Assembly (NCBI GenBank): GCA_023417165.1
Contig: JAEZGD010000590.1
Location: 1-8,941, forward strand
Direction: 5' to 3'
DNA: 8,941 bases
Source: Planctomycetota bacterium
Lineage (GTDB): Bacteria > Planctomycetota > Planctomycetia > Pirellulales > Pirellulaceae
Shown piece after piece: positions 6,569-8,941 of the stretch. The notes under the pieces are model-generated. The model worked only from the letters and a program-made list of their open reading frames with translations. It searched no databases and had not been told where the DNA came from. How positions within the stretch are numbered: the first letter of the stretch is position 1; every line of letters starts with the position of its first letter. A program made the translations under genes and the position numbers.

Positions 6569-8941
6569 ACTTGGTTACCAGGCCCTTCACCCCGCCCGAG
6601 ATTAGCGTGGCGACGTTGGCGAGCACGACGGGCAAAATCCATCCGCCAGGCGAAGCCAGGTATTTGGGCCGCCAATGCGGATCGAATTTGTCTTTGTAAG
6701 CGCGCAAGCCTTCGAAGTTATAGAAGTGCTCGCCATGGCGAAACAGCAAACCGCCGACACGATTCCAGAGCGGCGCTAGTTGGCGATTCTCTAGTCCTGA
6801 CAGCGGCGCCATGCCCAGGTTGAACCACGCATAGCCTTGCTCGTGACCCCACAGCATCAAGCCGGTAAACAGTTGATCCATCACACCGTGCGGCGCGTCG
6901 CTGGTATGCCGCATTAGGTCGATCGAAAGCTCTTCACGCTGGGCGCCGGACAGCACATTCGCAAACGCCAAAATCTCGGCGTCGCGGCGAATCACCGCCA
7001 CGGGGTAACGGGCGAGATAGGCTTCGTCGAAGAAGCCGAGCGAAAAGCGCTTCTCGCGTGTGTGCTTCTCGGTCAGCCACGCGTCAGAGATCGCTTTCAG
7101 GCGCGGCAGCAGCTCGGGGGTGCGCTCGACTGGCAAGACTTCGAAGGCCAAGCCGTCACGCTCCAGGTGCTTGTAGGTCATGCGCAGGCTCTTGCGCTGC
7201 TTACCTTCCAGCGAGAAGTTCGCCAGCGGCACGCGGGCCTCTTCGCCGAGCTTCAGCAGGCTTAAGCCCAGGTCGAGATAAATCGGCAGTGTCTCTTGAT
7301 TCACCTGGTAGAAGACGGGCCAACCTTGATGCTGATCGACCACTTCGCGAAACCGCCAGGCGAGTTCTTCACGCTCGCTCGGCGGCGCGACGGGATCGCC
7401 CATCGCCACCCAGCTTTGTCCGGAGATGCCGTACATGACAAAGCCGCTGCGCGCATCGTTGAATAGCAACGATTTATCGCCCAGCAGCGCCAGATGGGCT
7501 GATGTTTCAGCCGATTGCGCGATTACGACGGCAGCTTCTTCGCGTTCGGCGGCGGTAGGGCGATGCGGCTTGGGCCCGCTCGGCCGCAGCAGCATGACCA
7601 GCGCGGTCACCACGCCCAGGCTAAGCACGCCGACCGACGCCCGCAAGAAGCGCGAAGCATCGCCATGCAGCGAGAACTGCCACCACAACTCGTTCGAAAA
7701 CTCGACGCGCTTGTACGCGAACAGTCCCAGTCCGATTGAGCACAGCACGATCAAGGCGACCGCGCCCAGCCAGGCGGACGTCAGCGGCTGATCGAGCAAG
7801 CGGCCGCGCCGGTAGAAGTGTTCGCGCAGCGGCAATAAACCTACCAAGATAATCGCCAGCACCGCGGCTTCTTCGAAATCGAAGCCTTTCAGGATCGAAA
7901 GCACGATGCCGACGGCCAGTAAACCAATCATCATCCAGTAGGCGGCATCCAAGCGACGGCGTAAGCCTTGCGCGATGATCAGCAAGGCCATGCCGACCAG
8001 GCTCGCCAGGAAGTGCGAAGTTTCGATCAGGCTGATCGGCACCGCATGCTTGAGCCAGGAAATGCGTTCGGTCTCGATAGGAGTCGCGCCGGAAAACAGC
8101 AGGATCGCGCCTGCCAGCATCGCCAACCACGCCAATAAACGTGGCGCGATGGCTTTGGCAACGCGGCTGAACAGATCGGCGGCGCGCTTCACATGATGAC
8201 GATGCACGAACGCTTCGTGGAGTCCGAGCGACAGCACGCAGACGCCCAGCGGCAGCAGAAAATAGATCGCGCGAAACACCAGCAGCGACGCCAGCAAGTC
8301 GGCTGGTTGCGCCGGTTGCAGCACCGCGATCATGACGAACTCCAAGATGCCTAGCCCGCCGGGCACATGCGAGACGAGTGAGATCGCGACGCCAAGCAAG
8401 TAAGCAGCCAGGAAGTGTTCGAACGAGATCGAGATCGACTCCGGCAACAGGACAAAGGGCACAAGCGCGGCGATGGTCAGGTCCACCGCACCGAGCACCA
8501 TTTGCACCAGCAGCATGCGCCAGGGCGGTAGCTTGAGCGACCAGCCGCGCCACGTTAGCGGCTTGCGAATCGCGACGCTCGCGCCCAGCAGCAACACGGC
8601 GCTCGAAAGCAACAGTAAACCAACGGGGCGCGCCGTCGTAATCGGCAAGTGCAGTGAAGTTGGCAGCGGCAGAGCATCGAACGTCAATAGCGTTCCGCCC
8701 AGCGCCGCCAGGCCGACCCAAAACGTGACAGCAATCAGCGCCATCAATTGGACAATATCGACCGTCGAGAGACCCCAGGCGGAATACAAGCGATAGCGCA
8801 CCGATGTGCCGCCGAGCATCGCACCGAAGTTATAGCCGGTCACAAAGCCGCAGAACGAGGCCAGCGCCACGCGCGGCAGCGGAATCGACTTTTCGAGTTC
8901 GCGCAGCGCGAGATAGTCGTAGCCGATCAGCACGCCATAGC
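6567..8941 (-). CDS. mprF: Phosphatidylglycerol aminoacyltransferase/flippase of the MprF family, N-terminus cut by window edge
   Basis: The frame is open to the right edge of the window; its first GTG is at 8933, giving 788 visible residues. That GTG is unlikely to be the start, because the preceding codons (Y, G) are in frame and family members are about 840-880 residues long. MprF proteins transfer an amino acid, usually Lys or Ala, from aminoacyl-tRNA to phosphatidylglycerol and flip the product to the outer leaflet, reducing negative surface charge. Numbered from the GTG, residues 1-450 hold about 12 hydrophobic segments, with flippase motifs GYDYLALREL (4-13), SVRYRLYSAWGLS (44-56) and SHVPGGLGILE (188-198). 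Residues about 460-788 are the synthase domain (DUF2156/LPG_synthase_C): FVMYGISGQSWVAMGDP (498-514), LGLSLLKLGEEARVPL (555-570), AISDAWLTEKHTREKRFSLG (614-633) and WFNLGMAPLSGLENR (703-717). The order is canonical, with no break. The amino acid used cannot be told from sequence. The gene is convergent with its neighbour, so the two share no operon. Confidence 0.95.
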   Translation of the reverse strand, partial: YGVLIGYDYLALRELEKSIPLPRVALASFCGFVTGYNFGAMLGGTSVRYRLYSAWGLSTVDIVQLMALIAVTFWVGLAALGGTLLTFDALPLPTSLHLPITTARPVGLLLLSSAVLLLGASVAIRKPLTWRGWSLKLPPWRMLLVQMVLGAVDLTIAALVPFVLLPESISISFEHFLAAYLLGVAISLVSHVPGGLGILEFVMIAVLQPAQPADLLASLLVFRAIYFLLPLGVCVLSLGLHEAFVHRHHVKRAADLFSRVAKAIAPRLLAWLAMLAGAILLFSGATPIETERISWLKHAVPISLIETSHFLASLVGMALLIIAQGLRRRLDAAYWMMIGLLAVGIVLSILKGFDFEEAAVLAIILVGLLPLREHFYRRGRLLDQPLTSAWLGAVALIVLCSIGLGLFAYKRVEFSNELWWQFSLHGDASRFLRASVGVLSLGVVTALVMLLRPSGPKPHRPTAAEREEAAVVIAQSAETSAHLALLGDKSLLFNDARSGFVMYGISGQSWVAMGDPVAPPSEREELAWRFREVVDQHQGWPVFYQVNQETLPIYLDLGLSLLKLGEEARVPLANFSLEGKQRKSLRMTYKHLERDGLAFEVLPVERTPELLPRLKAISDAWLTEKHTREKRFSLGFFDEAYLARYPVAVIRRDAEILAFANVLSGAQREELSIDLMRHTSDAPHGVMDQLFTGLMLWGHEQGYAWFNLGMAPLSGLENRQLAPLWNRVGGLLFRHGEHFYNFEGLRAYKDKFDPHWRPKYLASPGGWILPVVLANVATLISGGVKGLVTK

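Noticed and set aside
7621..8721. A 366-codon frame on the minus strand overlapping mprF
   Set aside because: It lies in another frame of the well-supported mprF gene, is Arg/Ala-rich with no recognisable motif, and is typical of a GC-rich shadow frame.

Overview
The window holds three large genes and little else. It looks like chromosome of a Planctomycetota bacterium, probably a Pirellulales-type organism. This is inferred from protein style: a very large secreted protein with tandem LamG-like (concanavalin A-like) domains, a proline-rich linker, a paralogous family of large TPR-like proteins, a moderately GC-rich sequence and weak Shine-Dalgarno signals. No rRNA or other decisive taxonomic marker is present.

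Layout. Bases 1-2325 (+) encode at least 774 residues of a large helical, TPR-like protein; the true start may lie left of the window. Bases 2326-2618 are noncoding, with a candidate promoter near the right end. Bases 2619-6488 (+) encode a 1289-residue secreted paralog. It adds a signal peptide, two LamG-like domains and a Pro/Asn-rich linker in front of the same ~735-residue C-terminal module. Bases 6489-6566 separate convergent genes and contain a perfect 10-bp inverted repeat. Bases 6567-8941 (-) encode most of an MprF-type protein, a phosphatidylglycerol aminoacyltransferase with its membrane flippase half; its N-terminus runs off the right edge.

How the genes relate. The two (+) genes are tandem duplicates of one module. 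They are collinear over about 2.2 kb with only 5 codons of net length difference, and they differ completely in what precedes the module. The function of the module is not recognisable. The second copy is almost certainly exported and its LamG domains suggest binding of carbohydrate or protein outside the cytoplasm. The mprF-like gene is on the opposite strand and is probably unrelated in function; it would modify phosphatidylglycerol with an amino acid and change membrane surface charge.

No CRISPR array, tRNA, rRNA, insertion sequence, phage gene or recognisable defence system was seen. The most unusual content is the uncharacterised paralogous module and its attachment to a LamG-bearing secreted front end.
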